DNA from: Hamadaea sp.
GTDB lineage: Bacteria; Actinomycetota; Actinomycetes; Mycobacteriales; Micromonosporaceae
Length of the DNA stretch: 47,014 bases
Assembly (NCBI RefSeq): GCF_013362815.1
Contig: NZ_JABFVK010000082.1
Location: 1 to 47,014 of the forward strand
Direction of reading: 5' to 3'
Shown here one piece after another: positions 1-7,457 of the stretch; the first letter of the stretch is position 1; every line of letters starts with the position of its first letter. The translations under genes and the position numbers were made by a program. The notes beneath the pieces were generated by a model. It searched no databases. It was not told where the DNA came from and saw nothing but the letters and a program-made list of their open reading frames with translations.

Positions 1-37
1 TAGGCAATCACCAACCCACCCTGCCCGGCCGGCTGAC

Positions 38-117
38 ATCCCTGCCCATCTAAACGATCATGGACCCACGGAAACCCTCGAAGACGCCCGAAGGTTCATG
101 ATCGGCGAGACAGGGAT
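38..117. terminator. Nested inverted repeat at the 3' end of the GNAT gene
   Basis: Inner arms GATCATGGACC (56-66) and GGTTCATGATC (93-103) pair with a single G-T position. Outer arms ATCCCTG (38-44) and CAGGGAT (111-117) also match. The minus-strand acetyltransferase stop codon (98-96) lies inside the inner right arm, so this is a likely transcription-end hairpin. No T tract follows, as is usual in high-GC actinomycetes. Positions 1-37 show no gene. Confidence 0.45.
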
Positions 118-1046
118 CTCTCGACCCGGACGTGACCGCCGCGGCGCCGGTAGCCGTAGCGCTCGTTGACCGCCAGCATCGGCGCGTTCGCCGAGTCGTT
201 GCCCGCTCGCAGGAAGTCCGCGCCGATGTCGCGGGCGTACCGGATCGTCGCGCGTTTCAACGCCGACGCGACGCCCCGGCCGCGCCACTGCGGCAGCACG
301 CCGGTGAAGGCGTGGTTGAGCGAATTCGTCTCCGGCTGATACGTCACAAGGGCCAGCCCGACCGCCTCGCCGCCGGCCAGCGCGAGGAACGCGCCTTCCG
401 CGCGAAAGCCCCGCCGGTTGAGCACCGCCTTCTCGAACTGCTCGTACGGCCGGGCCGACGCCGTACGCGCGCCCGGCATGTCCGGCACGGTCCGCTCGTG
501 CACCTCCCACAACATCCGCCGGGCCTGCTCGCCGCCGCCCAGCGCGGCCAGCGACACCACGCCGACCCCCGGCGGATCCGGCATCGCGAGCAGGTCCAGG
601 TCGGCGTCGGCCACCATCAAGAACGACTGGTACGCACGGCGCACCACCACGTATCCGTGACGCAGCGCGAAAGCCGTGCCGGCGTCCTCGACCGGTCCGG
701 GGACGACCCCGCCGATCCGGGTCGCCCCGTGGCCGGCCGCGAACTGCTCCACCTGCGCCAGCAGCCGGGAGCCGAGGCCGTCCCGGCGACGCGCGGCGGT
801 CACCACGACGTCGGCCTGGAACAGCCCCTCCGGGTTCGACGGATCGCGGATCGCGTTGGCGTACGCGACGACCCGGTCGCCGGCCAGCGCCACGAGTTGC
901 ACGGCGATCCGGCCGGCGGGAGCGGTGCGGGCGTGCTCGACGATCTCGTCGGCCGGCACCGGCCGCTGCCAGATCTCCGAGACGAGAGCGGCCACCCCGG
1001 CGGCGTCATCGGGATCTCCGGGGTCGTATGCGCGGACGGTCGTCAC
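96..1046 (-). CDS. Tandem-domain GNAT family N-acetyltransferase
   Basis: A 316-residue protein when started at the GTG at 1046; an in-frame ATG at 1082 would add 12 residues rich in Arg and Gly that look non-native. Two GNAT folds are visible. The first has an acetyl-CoA loop of the RRxxGLGSRLL type at about residues 86-96. The second has a better loop, QWRGRGVASALKRAT, at about 253-267, followed by an N-x-x-x-NxRYGY-type ending. Such double-GNAT proteins usually keep one active domain; here the C-terminal one has the classical Q/RxxGxG/A signature. The substrate is unknown. The gene is divergent from the aldo/keto reductase, with about 50 bp between starts, so the two may share a control region. 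Confidence 0.85.
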   Translation of the reverse strand: MTTVRAYDPGDPDDAAGVAALVSEIWQRPVPADEIVEHARTAPAGRIAVQLVALAGDRVVAYANAIRDPSNPEGLFQADVVVTAARRRDGLGSRLLAQVEQFAAGHGATRIGGVVPGPVEDAGTAFALRHGYVVVRRAYQSFLMVADADLDLLAMPDPPGVGVVSLAALGGGEQARRMLWEVHERTVPDMPGARTASARPYEQFEKAVLNRRGFRAEGAFLALAGGEAVGLALVTYQPETNSLNHAFTGVLPQWRGRGVASALKRATIRYARDIGADFLRAGNDSANAPMLAVNERYGYRRRGGHVRVERSLSRRS

Positions 1047-1098
1047 ACTCCGCAGCGTTGTCCGGCCGCCCGCCGTTCGCAAGTGAAATCATCGGAGC

Positions 1099-1926
1099 AT
1101 GCAGACAGTCACGTTGAACAACGGCGTCGTCATGCCGCAGCTCGGTTTCGGCGTCTGGCAGGTGCCCGACGACCAGGCGCACGACGCCGTCGCCACCGCG
1201 CTGCGCGCCGGATACCGCAGCATCGACACCGCCAAGCTGTACTTCAACGAGCAAGGCGTCGGCCGGGCGCTCGCCGAGTCCGGGATCGCCCGCGACGAGT
1301 TGTTCGTCACCACCAAGCTGTGGAACGACGAACACGACCACGACAAGGTGCTGCGGGCGTTCGACACGAGCCTGGCCAAACTCGGTCTGGACTATCTGGA
1401 CCTCTACCTCATCCACTGGCCGGTGCCCCGCCAGGACAAGTACGCCGAGGCGTGGCGCGCCCTGGTCGAGCTCTACGAGGCCAAACGCGTACGCGCGATC
1501 GGCGTCTCCAACTTCACCCAGGCCAACCTGACCCGGATCATCGACGACAGCGGCGTCGTCCCGGCGGTCAATCAAGTCGAGCTGCACCCGCGGTTCACCC
1601 AGGCAGCCCTGCGCGCGTTCCACACCGAGCACGGCATCGCCACCGAGGCGTGGAGCCCGCTCGGCCAGGGCAAGGGACTGCTCGACGACCCGGCGCTGGC
1701 CAAGATCGCCGACGCGCACGGGCGTACCCCGGCCCAAGTCGTGCTGCGCTGGCACCTGCAGCTCGGAAACATCGTCATCCCGAAGTCGGTGACCCCGTCG
1801 CGTATCGCCGAGAACATCGACGTGTTCGGCTTCGAACTGTCCGACGCGGACATGGCCGCGATCGACGGGCTGCACGCCGACGGCCGCATCGGCCCCGACC
1901 CGGCAAAAATGAACTGGATGGGCTGA
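1099..1926 (+). CDS. Aldo/keto reductase (2,5-diketo-D-gluconate reductase type)
   Basis: A 275-residue, NADPH-dependent carbonyl reductase with a TIM-barrel fold, at the usual family length. The catalytic tetrad is complete: Asp43 (SIDTAK), Tyr48 (KLYFNE), Lys73 (TTKLW) and His106 (LIHWP). GVSNF is near residue 135, the NQVELHP signature follows, and IPKSVTPSRIAEN near the C-terminus is the 2'-phosphate-binding segment for NADP. The ATG at 1099 begins the conserved strand QTVTLNNGVVMPQLGFG. AATCAT at 1087-1092 lies 6 nt before the ATG and could be a leaderless -10 element; GGAG at 1094-1097 is too close to be a normal ribosome-binding site. The natural substrate cannot be read from the sequence. 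Confidence 0.93.
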   Translation: MQTVTLNNGVVMPQLGFGVWQVPDDQAHDAVATALRAGYRSIDTAKLYFNEQGVGRALAESGIARDELFVTTKLWNDEHDHDKVLRAFDTSLAKLGLDYLDLYLIHWPVPRQDKYAEAWRALVELYEAKRVRAIGVSNFTQANLTRIIDDSGVVPAVNQVELHPRFTQAALRAFHTEHGIATEAWSPLGQGKGLLDDPALAKIADAHGRTPAQVVLRWHLQLGNIVIPKSVTPSRIAENIDVFGFELSDADMAAIDGLHADGRIGPDPAKMNWMG

Positions 1927-1980
1927 GCCGACCTCACCGGTGGGGCGGTACGGGTTGATCGGGCGAGGCAGACTGGACTT

Positions 1981-2472
1981 ATGACAGCCCGCATCGCGCT
2001 CGTGGCGCTGGTCGACCGCCAAGGACGCATCCTGGTGCACCTGCACGACGACCAGGCAGCCGACCGGCCCAACCGGTGGAGCCTGCCGCACGCGCGCGTC
2101 GAACCCGGCGAAAGTCCTGCCGCGGCGGGCGTGCGCGTCGCGGCACAGGTCGCCCACGTGCCCGTCGACGGCGACCTCGAACAGTTCTGGTCCGGGTACG
2201 CGCCCGGCCACCCGGTGCTGACCGTCGCCTTCTGCGGGCGTACCCGGGCGACGCCGGAGGACGTGGCACAGGTCGTCGAGATCTCCCCCGCCGGTGAGCT
2301 GCCCGAACCCACCCGGGTGCACAAGGTGTTCCTGCCCGGCGACGAGATCCTGTCCGGCCGGGCGTTCACCCTGGCGTCGGGCTACGTCCTGGCCCGGTTC
2401 GTCGACTCGGCCCAATATCAGCGGCTCGCACCGGGCGCCGCGCTGCCGCCGTACCTGCCCGGACTGGCCTGA
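1981..2472 (+). CDS. Nudix-fold protein with a degenerate Nudix box
   Basis: 163 residues with the Nudix fold pattern at the N-terminus (ALVALVDRQGRILVH, then the NRWSLPHARVEPGES loop). In the Nudix box only Glu44 and Arg52 fit the GX5EX7REUXEEXGU pattern. The first Gly is Ala38, and the metal-binding positions REUXEE read RVAAQV (52-57), so the catalytic glutamates are absent. The protein is therefore probably not a standard pyrophosphohydrolase and may be a binding or scaffold protein. CAGACT at 1969-1974 is 6 nt before the ATG, which suggests a leaderless transcript. The gene lies 54 bp after the aldo/keto reductase on the same strand, with the quinone reductase 40 bp downstream. Confidence 0.75.
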   Translation: MTARIALVALVDRQGRILVHLHDDQAADRPNRWSLPHARVEPGESPAAAGVRVAAQVAHVPVDGDLEQFWSGYAPGHPVLTVAFCGRTRATPEDVAQVVEISPAGELPEPTRVHKVFLPGDEILSGRAFTLASGYVLARFVDSAQYQRLAPGAALPPYLPGLA

Positions 2473-2512
2473 CGAGCGCGCCACCCGGCCCGGCCCGCAC
2501 TAGGGTGAGGGG

Positions 2513-3481
2513 ATGCATGCGATTGTCGTCGACGCCCCCGGCGGTCCCGAGGTCCTGACCTACGCCGAACGCCCCGACCCGCGGCCCGGCCCCGGGCAGG
2601 CGCTGGTGAAGGTCGCCGCGTCCGGGGTGAACTTCATCGACGTCTACCACCGGGAAGGCCGCTATCCGCTGCCGTTGCCGCTGGTGCCCGGCTCGGAAGG
2701 AGCCGGGATCGTCGCCGAGGTCGGCGACGGCGTGACCCACGTGGCCCCCGGCGACCGGGTCGCCTGGTGCTCGGTGCCGGGCAGCTACGCCGAACTGGCG
2801 GTCGTGCCGGAGAAGATGCTGGTCCACGTGCCGACCGGGGTGGACCTCGACCTCGCCGCCGCCGCGATGCTGCAAGGCCTGACCGCGCACTACCTGACCC
2901 GCACCACGTACCCGGTCCGCGAAGGCGACCAGGTGCTCGTCCACGCCGCCGCCGGAGGCATGGGACTGCTCCTGACCCAGCTGATCAAGCTGCAAGGCGG
3001 GCGGGTCATCGGCACAGTGTCCACCGAGGAGAAGGAGAAGCTCGCCCGCGAAGCCGGAGCCGACGAGGTGATCCGCTACGACCACGTCTCCTTCCCGGAA
3101 GCGGTCAAGGAACTCACCGGCGGCCGCGGCGTCGACGTCGTCTACGACGGCGTGGGAGCGTCCACCTTCGAAGGCGACCTGCAATGCGTACGCCCCCGGG
3201 CAATGATCGCCCTGTTCGGCGCGGCCAGCGGCCCGGTGCCGCCGTTCGACCTGCAGCGGCTGTCCGGCCTCGGCTCGCTGTTCGTGACCCGGCCGACCCT
3301 GGGCCACTACATCGCCGACCGCGACGAACTGCTCGGCCGGGCGCACGACCTGTTCGGCTGGATCGCCGGCGGCCAGCTGCGGATCCAGGTGTCGCAGCGG
3401 TACCCGCTCGCCGACGCCCGGCGTGCCCATGAAGAGCTCGAAGGACGGCGTACCACCGGAAAATCGATCTTGAACGTGTGA
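2513..3481 (+). CDS. Zinc-independent quinone oxidoreductase (MDR family)
   Basis: 322 residues, typical of NADPH:quinone reductases of the QOR type. The GroES-like N-domain (about 1-115) has ASGVNFIDVYHREGRYP and the VPGSEGAGIVAEVGDGV strand, and lacks the structural and catalytic zinc cysteines of alcohol dehydrogenases. The Rossmann domain carries the NADPH loop HAAAGGMG (144-151) and ends with RYPLADARRAHEELEGRRT, the family's usual C-terminus. Expected role: one-electron reduction of quinones or reduction of enones in the cytosol. TAGGGT at 2501-2506 ends 6 nt before the ATG and is a good leaderless -10 hexamer. The GAGGGG between it and the ATG is too close to act as a normal ribosome-binding site. 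Confidence 0.93.
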   Translation: MHAIVVDAPGGPEVLTYAERPDPRPGPGQALVKVAASGVNFIDVYHREGRYPLPLPLVPGSEGAGIVAEVGDGVTHVAPGDRVAWCSVPGSYAELAVVPEKMLVHVPTGVDLDLAAAAMLQGLTAHYLTRTTYPVREGDQVLVHAAAGGMGLLLTQLIKLQGGRVIGTVSTEEKEKLAREAGADEVIRYDHVSFPEAVKELTGGRGVDVVYDGVGASTFEGDLQCVRPRAMIALFGAASGPVPPFDLQRLSGLGSLFVTRPTLGHYIADRDELLGRAHDLFGWIAGGQLRIQVSQRYPLADARRAHEELEGRRTTGKSILNV

Positions 3482-3495
3482 GCCGGAGGCGACAC

Positions 3496-3900
3496 ATGGC
3501 GGGTTACTCCGGCACTCCCCTGCCGCGCAAGCTCGGCATCACCGCGACCACCCGCCTCGCGGTCCTCCACCAGCCCACGGACCTCACCCTCGACCTGGGC
3601 GTCACCGCCCGCGCGACCCTGCGCGGCCCCCTCGACGTCATCCTGCTGTTCGCGACCGCCCGGTCCGAGCTCCGCCACGCCCTTCCACGGGTACGCACAG
3701 CGATGGCCCCCGACGCCGCCTTCTGGGTCTGCTGGCCCAAACAAGCCGCCGCGAAGAAAGGCCTCGCCGCCCCGACCGACCTCACCGAAGACGCCGTACG
3801 CGACATCGCCCTGCCGACCGGCCTCGTCGACGTCAAAGTCGCCGCGATCGACGAAATCTGGTCCGCCCTCAAACTCGTCATCCGCCGCGAACTGCGCTAA
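3496..3900 (+). CDS. DUF3052 family protein
   Basis: 134 residues beginning AGYSGTPLPRKLGI and ending [18 protein letters not shown], with the central blocks LRGPLDVILLF, FWVCWPK and PTDLTEDAVRDIALPTGLVD that define DUF3052, a conserved actinobacterial family of unknown function. The ATG at 3496 is preferred over the GTG at 3478 because GGAGG (3485-3489) lies 6 nt before it; the GTG would overlap the upstream stop and lacks a site. It follows the quinone reductase by 14 bp, so co-transcription is likely. Its last four bases overlap the end of the convergent HAD gene. Confidence 0.88.
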   Translation: MAGYSGTPLPRKLGITATTRLAVLHQPTDLTLDLGVTARATLRGPLDVILLFATARSELRHALPRVRTAMAPDAAFWVCWPKQAAAKKGLAAPTDLTEDAVRDIALPTGLVDVKVAAIDEIWSALKLVIRRELR

Positions 3901-4529
3901 CGCACGATCCCGACCAGCTCGCCGAGCGCGGCGATCCGATGAGTCGCCTGCGAGAAGTCCTGCCCCCGGGTGAACTCGTTGTCGACCACGACGCAGTCGA
4001 TGCCCGCCGCCACCGCCGACCGCAACCCCCGCGCCGAATCCTCCACGACCAGCGTCTCCGCCCTGCCCGCCCCGAACCGCTCCAACCCCGCCAGATACGG
4101 CTCCGGATGCGGCTTCGCCCGCGTGTAGTCCTCCCGGACCAGCACGAACTCCATGAACTGCCGAAGCCGCCGCTCAGCATGAATCAGCTCGAAATCCACC
4201 CGCTTCGACGTCGTCACGATCGCCAACCGGGCATACTGCGCCAACTCGGCCAGCGCCTCGGCGACACCGTCGATCTCGATCGCCTCCGTACGCAGAAACT
4301 CCTGGTAGTAGACGTCCCTAGCCACCCGCTGCCGGCCGATCGTCTCCTCGTCGAGCCCCGCCGCCCGCGCCTGCACCCACGACCCCAGACCCAGACTCAT
4401 GTCCCGCAGATACCGATCCCGGTCCAGCGCCACCCCGACCTCGGCCAACGCGCGCTCAGCCGCCCGGAAATACCACAACTCGGTGTCCACCAGCACACCG
4501 TCATGATCGAACAAGATGTACTTCTTCAC
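3897..4529 (-). CDS. HAD-superfamily phosphatase (beta-phosphoglucomutase-like)
   Basis: 210 residues. Motif I is [10 protein letters not shown], with nucleophile Asp8 and acid/base Asp10. Motif II is the VTTSK segment, motif III the Lys in [10 protein letters not shown], and motif IV the [16 protein letters not shown] loop. The helical cap after motif I places it with subclass I phosphatases acting on small phosphorylated sugars or similar metabolites; the substrate is unknown. The GTG start at 4529 overlaps the ComB-like stop codon in a 4-base GTGA, which indicates translational coupling. A longer frame upstream would have no conserved sequence. The stop overlaps the convergent DUF3052 gene by 4 nt. 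Confidence 0.87.
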   Translation of the reverse strand: MKKYILFDHDGVLVDTELWYFRAAERALAEVGVALDRDRYLRDMSLGLGSWVQARAAGLDEETIGRQRVARDVYYQEFLRTEAIEIDGVAEALAELAQYARLAIVTTSKRVDFELIHAERRLRQFMEFVLVREDYTRAKPHPEPYLAGLERFGAGRAETLVVEDSARGLRSAVAAGIDCVVVDNEFTRGQDFSQATHRIAALGELVGIVR

Positions 4530-5293
4530 ACCCGGCCCCCCACCGTGGACCTCAGCACCATCAGCCCATCCTCGACGGCAGCCACCATCGCGAACGCGAA
4601 CCGGTCGACCTCCAAACACATCGCGACGTCATCGGGATGCACCCCGGGGCGTACGCCCTCCGACAACTCCGCCGCAGCCCGCGACCGCGCCGCCCGGCGC
4701 ACGAAATCAGCGGCATCCGTCGCGACCCCGGCCGCCCGGCCGGCGATGTACTGCGCACACGCCAGATCCTCCTCCGCCCGACCGTCCTCGCCGGTCACCA
4801 CGAACGTGACACCGTCACCCCCGTACGCCCGCACCCGCTCCGCCGTCGCCCCGGCCACCACGAAACTCGCGCACAACACCAGCGAAGCATCCCTCACCGC
4901 CAGCGCGCCGACCGTCCCCGCCGTCGTCTTCTGCACGATCGTCCGCCCAGCCACATCCACCGACCGCAACCGCCCCGGCGAGTTCACACAATCGAACCCC
5001 GGCGCAGGCGGACCATCCTTCAACGCCAACCAGTCGCCATGCCGGCCCTTGAGCGCCAGCGCCTCCTCCAGCGACCCGGCCAGCACAACCTTCTCCGCAC
5101 CCAACGCGAACGCCCAAGCCGCCGTCGTGAAAGCCCGCATGACGTCGACCACCACCGCCATCGACGGCGACTCAGCCAACTCGCCGATGCCGACGAAACG
5201 CGAACCCATGACACCCATGATCGTGTACGCGACACCGGAAGCGAGCGCCAGGGGGCTATCGTCTGCGCCGCTGTTCGAAGACATCGTGCTCAT
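4526..5293 (-). CDS. 2-phosphosulfolactate phosphatase family protein (ComB-like)
   Basis: 255 residues matching the ComB family by the [20 protein letters not shown] segment near the N-terminus, the NSPGRL and TTAGTVGAL blocks, and the acidic [18 protein letters not shown] region. In methanogens ComB dephosphorylates 2-phospho-3-sulfolactate in coenzyme M synthesis. Actinomycetes do not make coenzyme M that way, so the enzyme probably acts on another sulfo- or phospho-acid; this is inference. Several Met codons lie before the conserved core (residues 1, 4, 26, 29), so the start is uncertain. It is 27 bp downstream of the phosphotransferase gene and translationally coupled to the HAD gene, which suggests a three-gene unit. 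Confidence 0.85.
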   Translation of the reverse strand: MSTMSSNSGADDSPLALASGVAYTIMGVMGSRFVGIGELAESPSMAVVVDVMRAFTTAAWAFALGAEKVVLAGSLEEALALKGRHGDWLALKDGPPAPGFDCVNSPGRLRSVDVAGRTIVQKTTAGTVGALAVRDASLVLCASFVVAGATAERVRAYGGDGVTFVVTGEDGRAEEDLACAQYIAGRAAGVATDAADFVRRAARSRAAAELSEGVRPGVHPDDVAMCLEVDRFAFAMVAAVEDGLMVLRSTVGGRV

Positions 5294-5320
5294 GGCGCGG
5301 GGGTATCACACGGCCGCCGC

Positions 5321-6097
5321 TCACCCCGCCAACGCGAGCAGCCTCGCCGCCTGAACCTCCAACGCCCCCGGCGGATTCCGCCGCGCCGCCGGCCCACCCG
5401 GCAACAGCAGATGCAGCCAGAACGCGGCCCACCACATCCGCGCCAGCAGCAACCGGTCACCGTCGACACCCAAATCCACGAACCGCGCACAGAACAGCTC
5501 CGCGTCCACGTCACGCGCCGACAGATGCTCCACCAAAGTCGCCAACTCGTACGCGACATCGGACGAACCGGCGTCCTCGAAGTCCACCACCCGGACGCGT
5601 ACGCCGTCCCACAAGTAGTTCGCCAGATTCGGATCCCCATGCCCGACGACCAGCGCAGTGCCTGGCGGTGACGCCGGCAGCGGCCGCAGGCCGAGCGCCA
5701 CGTCGTACGCTTCCCCGGCGATGCCCACCGGCCGCGGAGCACCTACCAACCGGTGGCGTACCTCCTCACAGCAGTACGCCGGATCGAACCGCCGCAACGG
5801 CAACGACCCCACCGGCACCGACCACAGACGCCGCAACGCCACCTCCAGCGCCGCCAGGCGTACGTCGTCCAGCGGGCCGGACATCGGCTCGCCGGGAAGG
5901 ACGGTCATCGACAGCCACGGCGGATCGTCGTCCACCCCCGACTCGATCAGGCGCGGCACCAGATCCGGAACCGACCGGGCCACCTCGGACAGCACCGTCC
6001 ACTCGCGTACGTGCTCTCCCCGGTCCCACGAGGCGTACCGCTTGACCAGCACATCCTCGGTCACGACGAACCGATGCGTCGAATTCAAGATCGACAA
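5321..6097 (-). CDS. Aminoglycoside phosphotransferase-family kinase
   Basis: 258 residues with the APH/choline kinase fold. The catalytic loop VGHGDPNLANYLWD (His153, Asp155, Asn160) and metal-binding VVDFEDAG (Asp172) are intact, and an N-lobe with a Lys-containing strand (LVKRY) is present. It probably phosphorylates a hydroxyl group on a small molecule; calling it an antibiotic-resistance enzyme would go beyond the evidence. The start is a TTG at 6097: AAAGGAG (6110-6104) sits 6 nt upstream, an excellent site, and no ATG or GTG is as well placed. It is the first gene of a probable unit with the ComB-like and HAD genes. Its upstream region contains an unusual cluster of repeats. Confidence 0.87.
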   Translation of the reverse strand: MSILNSTHRFVVTEDVLVKRYASWDRGEHVREWTVLSEVARSVPDLVPRLIESGVDDDPPWLSMTVLPGEPMSGPLDDVRLAALEVALRRLWSVPVGSLPLRRFDPAYCCEEVRHRLVGAPRPVGIAGEAYDVALGLRPLPASPPGTALVVGHGDPNLANYLWDGVRVRVVDFEDAGSSDVAYELATLVEHLSARDVDAELFCARFVDLGVDGDRLLLARMWWAAFWLHLLLPGGPAARRNPPGALEVQAARLLALAG

Positions 6098-6103
6098 GGG
6101 CGG

Positions 6104-6131
6104 CTCCTTTGAGTCGGTGCGCCGAAGGCGC
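6104..6131 (-). promoter_or_regulatory. Strong RBS for a TTG start, preceded by a small hairpin
   Basis: AAAGGAG at 6110-6104, with spacing 6, fixes the TTG start of the phosphotransferase. Just upstream, GCGCC-GAA-GGCGC (6119-6131) forms a compact hairpin which, as minus-strand RNA, has a UUC loop. It may protect the 5' end or tune initiation; that is inference. Confidence 0.6.
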
Positions 6132-6164
6132 TCCTGTTAATAGGTCTACGTAGCATCACACCGC

Positions 6165-6182
6165 GTAGGACGTCCTAGGACA
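6165..6182. repeat. Operator-like repeat, copy 1
   Basis: GTAGGACGTCCTAGGACA. It contains two overlapping perfect palindromes, TAGGACGTCCTA (6166-6177) and GTCCTAGGAC (6172-6181), so GGAC half-sites alternate in orientation. It lies about 68 bp upstream of the phosphotransferase start. The second copy, at 6317-6334, differs at one position. Confidence 0.6.
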
Positions 6183-6200
6183 CTAGAAATGACGACAGAC

Positions 6201-6308
6201 GCCGGTGGTACGCGGTGCACGCTTCACTAGCCCGTAGACGTCGATGACGTACCACCCGGCGGCGCATCCGAAGGCGACGCCTTCGCGGTCTCCCATCGGC
6301 GAGCCGAT
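6201..6308. other. Cluster of inverted repeats in a gene-free patch
   Basis: The stretch 6132-6334 has no credible gene. Between the two 18-bp repeats are three inverted repeats: GCCGGTGGTACG (6201-6212) against CGTACCACCCGGC (6248-6260), with one bulged base; CGAAGGC-GAC-GCCTTCG (6269-6285); and ATCGGC-GA-GCCGAT (6295-6308). The density of structure suggests a cis-acting RNA element, a small non-coding RNA, or a remnant of a small mobile element; none can be chosen from sequence alone. Confidence 0.5.
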
Positions 6309-6316
6309 CACTTCCC

Positions 6317-6334
6317 GTAGGGCGTCCTAGGACA
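6317..6334. repeat. Operator-like repeat, copy 2
   Basis: GTAGGGCGTCCTAGGACA, 17 of 18 identical to copy 1 and 152 bp away in the same orientation. It ends immediately before the SMP-30-like stop codon (6337-6335), so it sits at the 3' edge of that gene and 220 bp upstream of the phosphotransferase. Confidence 0.6.
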
Positions 6335-7210
6335 TCAGATATGCGGTGGAGTCAGCGCGCTGACGGTGAACGGATGCCCGACGGGATAACCGCTGCGCTC
6401 GGCGAACAGCTGCGAGTTGACCACGAACAGCCGCCCGTCGAGGTACGCCGCCGTCGTCGGAGTGTCCGCCACCGGGCGCTCCCACCGCCCGAGGATCTTG
6501 CCCGTACGCCCGTCGGCCGACAACGACAGCGCGGTCAGCCACATCTTGATGACGCCGTCGGACTCGGAGTTGTCGCAGGCGTACAGGACGTCATCGACCC
6601 AGACGAGGCCGTCCCCGGCGACGTGCGCTCCCCCGAGATCCACCCGTTCGGCGGTGGCGGTGACGGTGTCGACCCGCCACAGCACCTCCTCCGCCTGATC
6701 GCACACGATCAGGGTGCCGGGCGCCGGACCGGGGACGATGCCGTTGAGGAAGCAGTCCTCCGCGTCGGGCGCGCCGAACGGGCCGAGGTCGACGAACTCC
6801 TCGGCCGGGCCCACCTCGCCGTCGACGGCCAGCCGCCAGATCACCGGCCGTTTCGAGTCGCTGACATAGGCGTACCCGTCGAGGATGCAGATGTCGTTGA
6901 GACCCGTGACCTCGGCCTCGACCGTGACCCGCGCGGACAGTGTGCCGGTGGCCGTGTCGTACGCGAAGATGTGGCCGGTCTCCCAGCCGCACACCAGCAG
7001 GCGGCCGAGCGGGTCGCCGGTGAGCCCGAGCGCGTGGGTACGCCCGTCGGCGCCGGCCGGTTGCCAGACCTCCAGCGTGGGCGTGCCGATCCGTCCTCGA
7101 TAGATGGTGCCGTGCCGCGAGCTGGAGACGTAGAAGGCGTCGCCGTGGGCCGCGATGCCTTCGGGCATGACGTCGGGCGGACCGGGCGGCAGCGCGTAAG
7201 AGTCGATCAC
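6335..7210 (-). CDS. SMP-30/gluconolactonase-like beta-propeller protein
   Basis: 291 residues with six-bladed propeller strands of the SMP-30/gluconolactonase/LRE group. The usual metal positions can be placed: Glu in MPEGIA near residue 17, an Asn in GLNDICI or FLNGIV in the middle, and Asp in VAGDGLVW in the second half. Family members hydrolyse lactones or organophosphates with a divalent metal. No signal peptide is visible, so it is probably cytosolic. The GTG start at 7210 has TAGCCT (7223-7218) 7 nt upstream, a leaderless -10 hexamer inside the 25-bp gap after the ferredoxin gene. It may therefore be expressed both on its own and by read-through from the P450 unit. Confidence 0.8.
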   Translation of the reverse strand: MIDSYALPPGPPDVMPEGIAAHGDAFYVSSSRHGTIYRGRIGTPTLEVWQPAGADGRTHALGLTGDPLGRLLVCGWETGHIFAYDTATGTLSARVTVEAEVTGLNDICILDGYAYVSDSKRPVIWRLAVDGEVGPAEEFVDLGPFGAPDAEDCFLNGIVPGPAPGTLIVCDQAEEVLWRVDTVTATAERVDLGGAHVAGDGLVWVDDVLYACDNSESDGVIKMWLTALSLSADGRTGKILGRWERPVADTPTTAAYLDGRLFVVNSQLFAERSGYPVGHPFTVSALTPPHI

Positions 7211-7235
7211 CCGCCGCAGGCTACCCGAGGGACGC

Positions 7236-7457
7236 TCAGGCGTAGGGGTCGATGATCTCCCCGGTCGCCGCGTCGCGCAGCTCGATCGCCTCCATCGGGC
7301 AGTTGGCCGCCGCGTCCCGTACGCGCTCGTCCGGCTCGATCGGCGACGTCACGGGAACCGAGCGGTCATCCGCGTCGAGCTTGAACCGGTCGCGAGCGAC
7401 CCCGACGCACATCGCCGAACCGATGCACTGCGACCGGTCCACGGTGACGGTCCACAT
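7236..7457 (-). CDS. Three-cysteine (3Fe-4S type) ferredoxin, P450 partner
   Basis: A 73-residue ferredoxin. Cys11 and Cys17 in CIGSAMC, together with Cys53 in NCPMEAI, give three cluster ligands; the fourth position of a 4Fe-4S motif is Ser14. This is the pattern of small 3Fe-4S ferredoxins that feed electrons to actinomycete P450s. Its ATG overlaps the P450 stop codon by one base (TGATG), so translation is coupled and the redox pairing is nearly certain. The gene is shorter than the 219-residue open frame around it, whose N-terminal part is out of phase with the P450. No ferredoxin reductase gene is present in the window. Confidence 0.93.
   Translation of the reverse strand: MWTVTVDRSQCIGSAMCVGVARDRFKLDADDRSVPVTSPIEPDERVRDAAANCPMEAIELRDAATGEIIDPYA

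Noticed and set aside
132-1958. A 608-codon plus-strand open frame across the GNAT and aldo/keto reductase genes
   Set aside because: It is antisense to one gene and out of frame with the other, is rich in Arg/His/Pro, and has no domain; a high-GC shadow frame.
4526-5293. A coenzyme M biosynthesis role for the ComB-like protein
   Set aside because: No other coenzyme M genes are nearby and actinomycetes are not known to use this pathway; only the family relationship is supported.
5321-6097. Calling the phosphotransferase an aminoglycoside resistance gene
   Set aside because: The APH fold covers many small-molecule kinases, and the sequence has no feature that fixes an aminoglycoside substrate.
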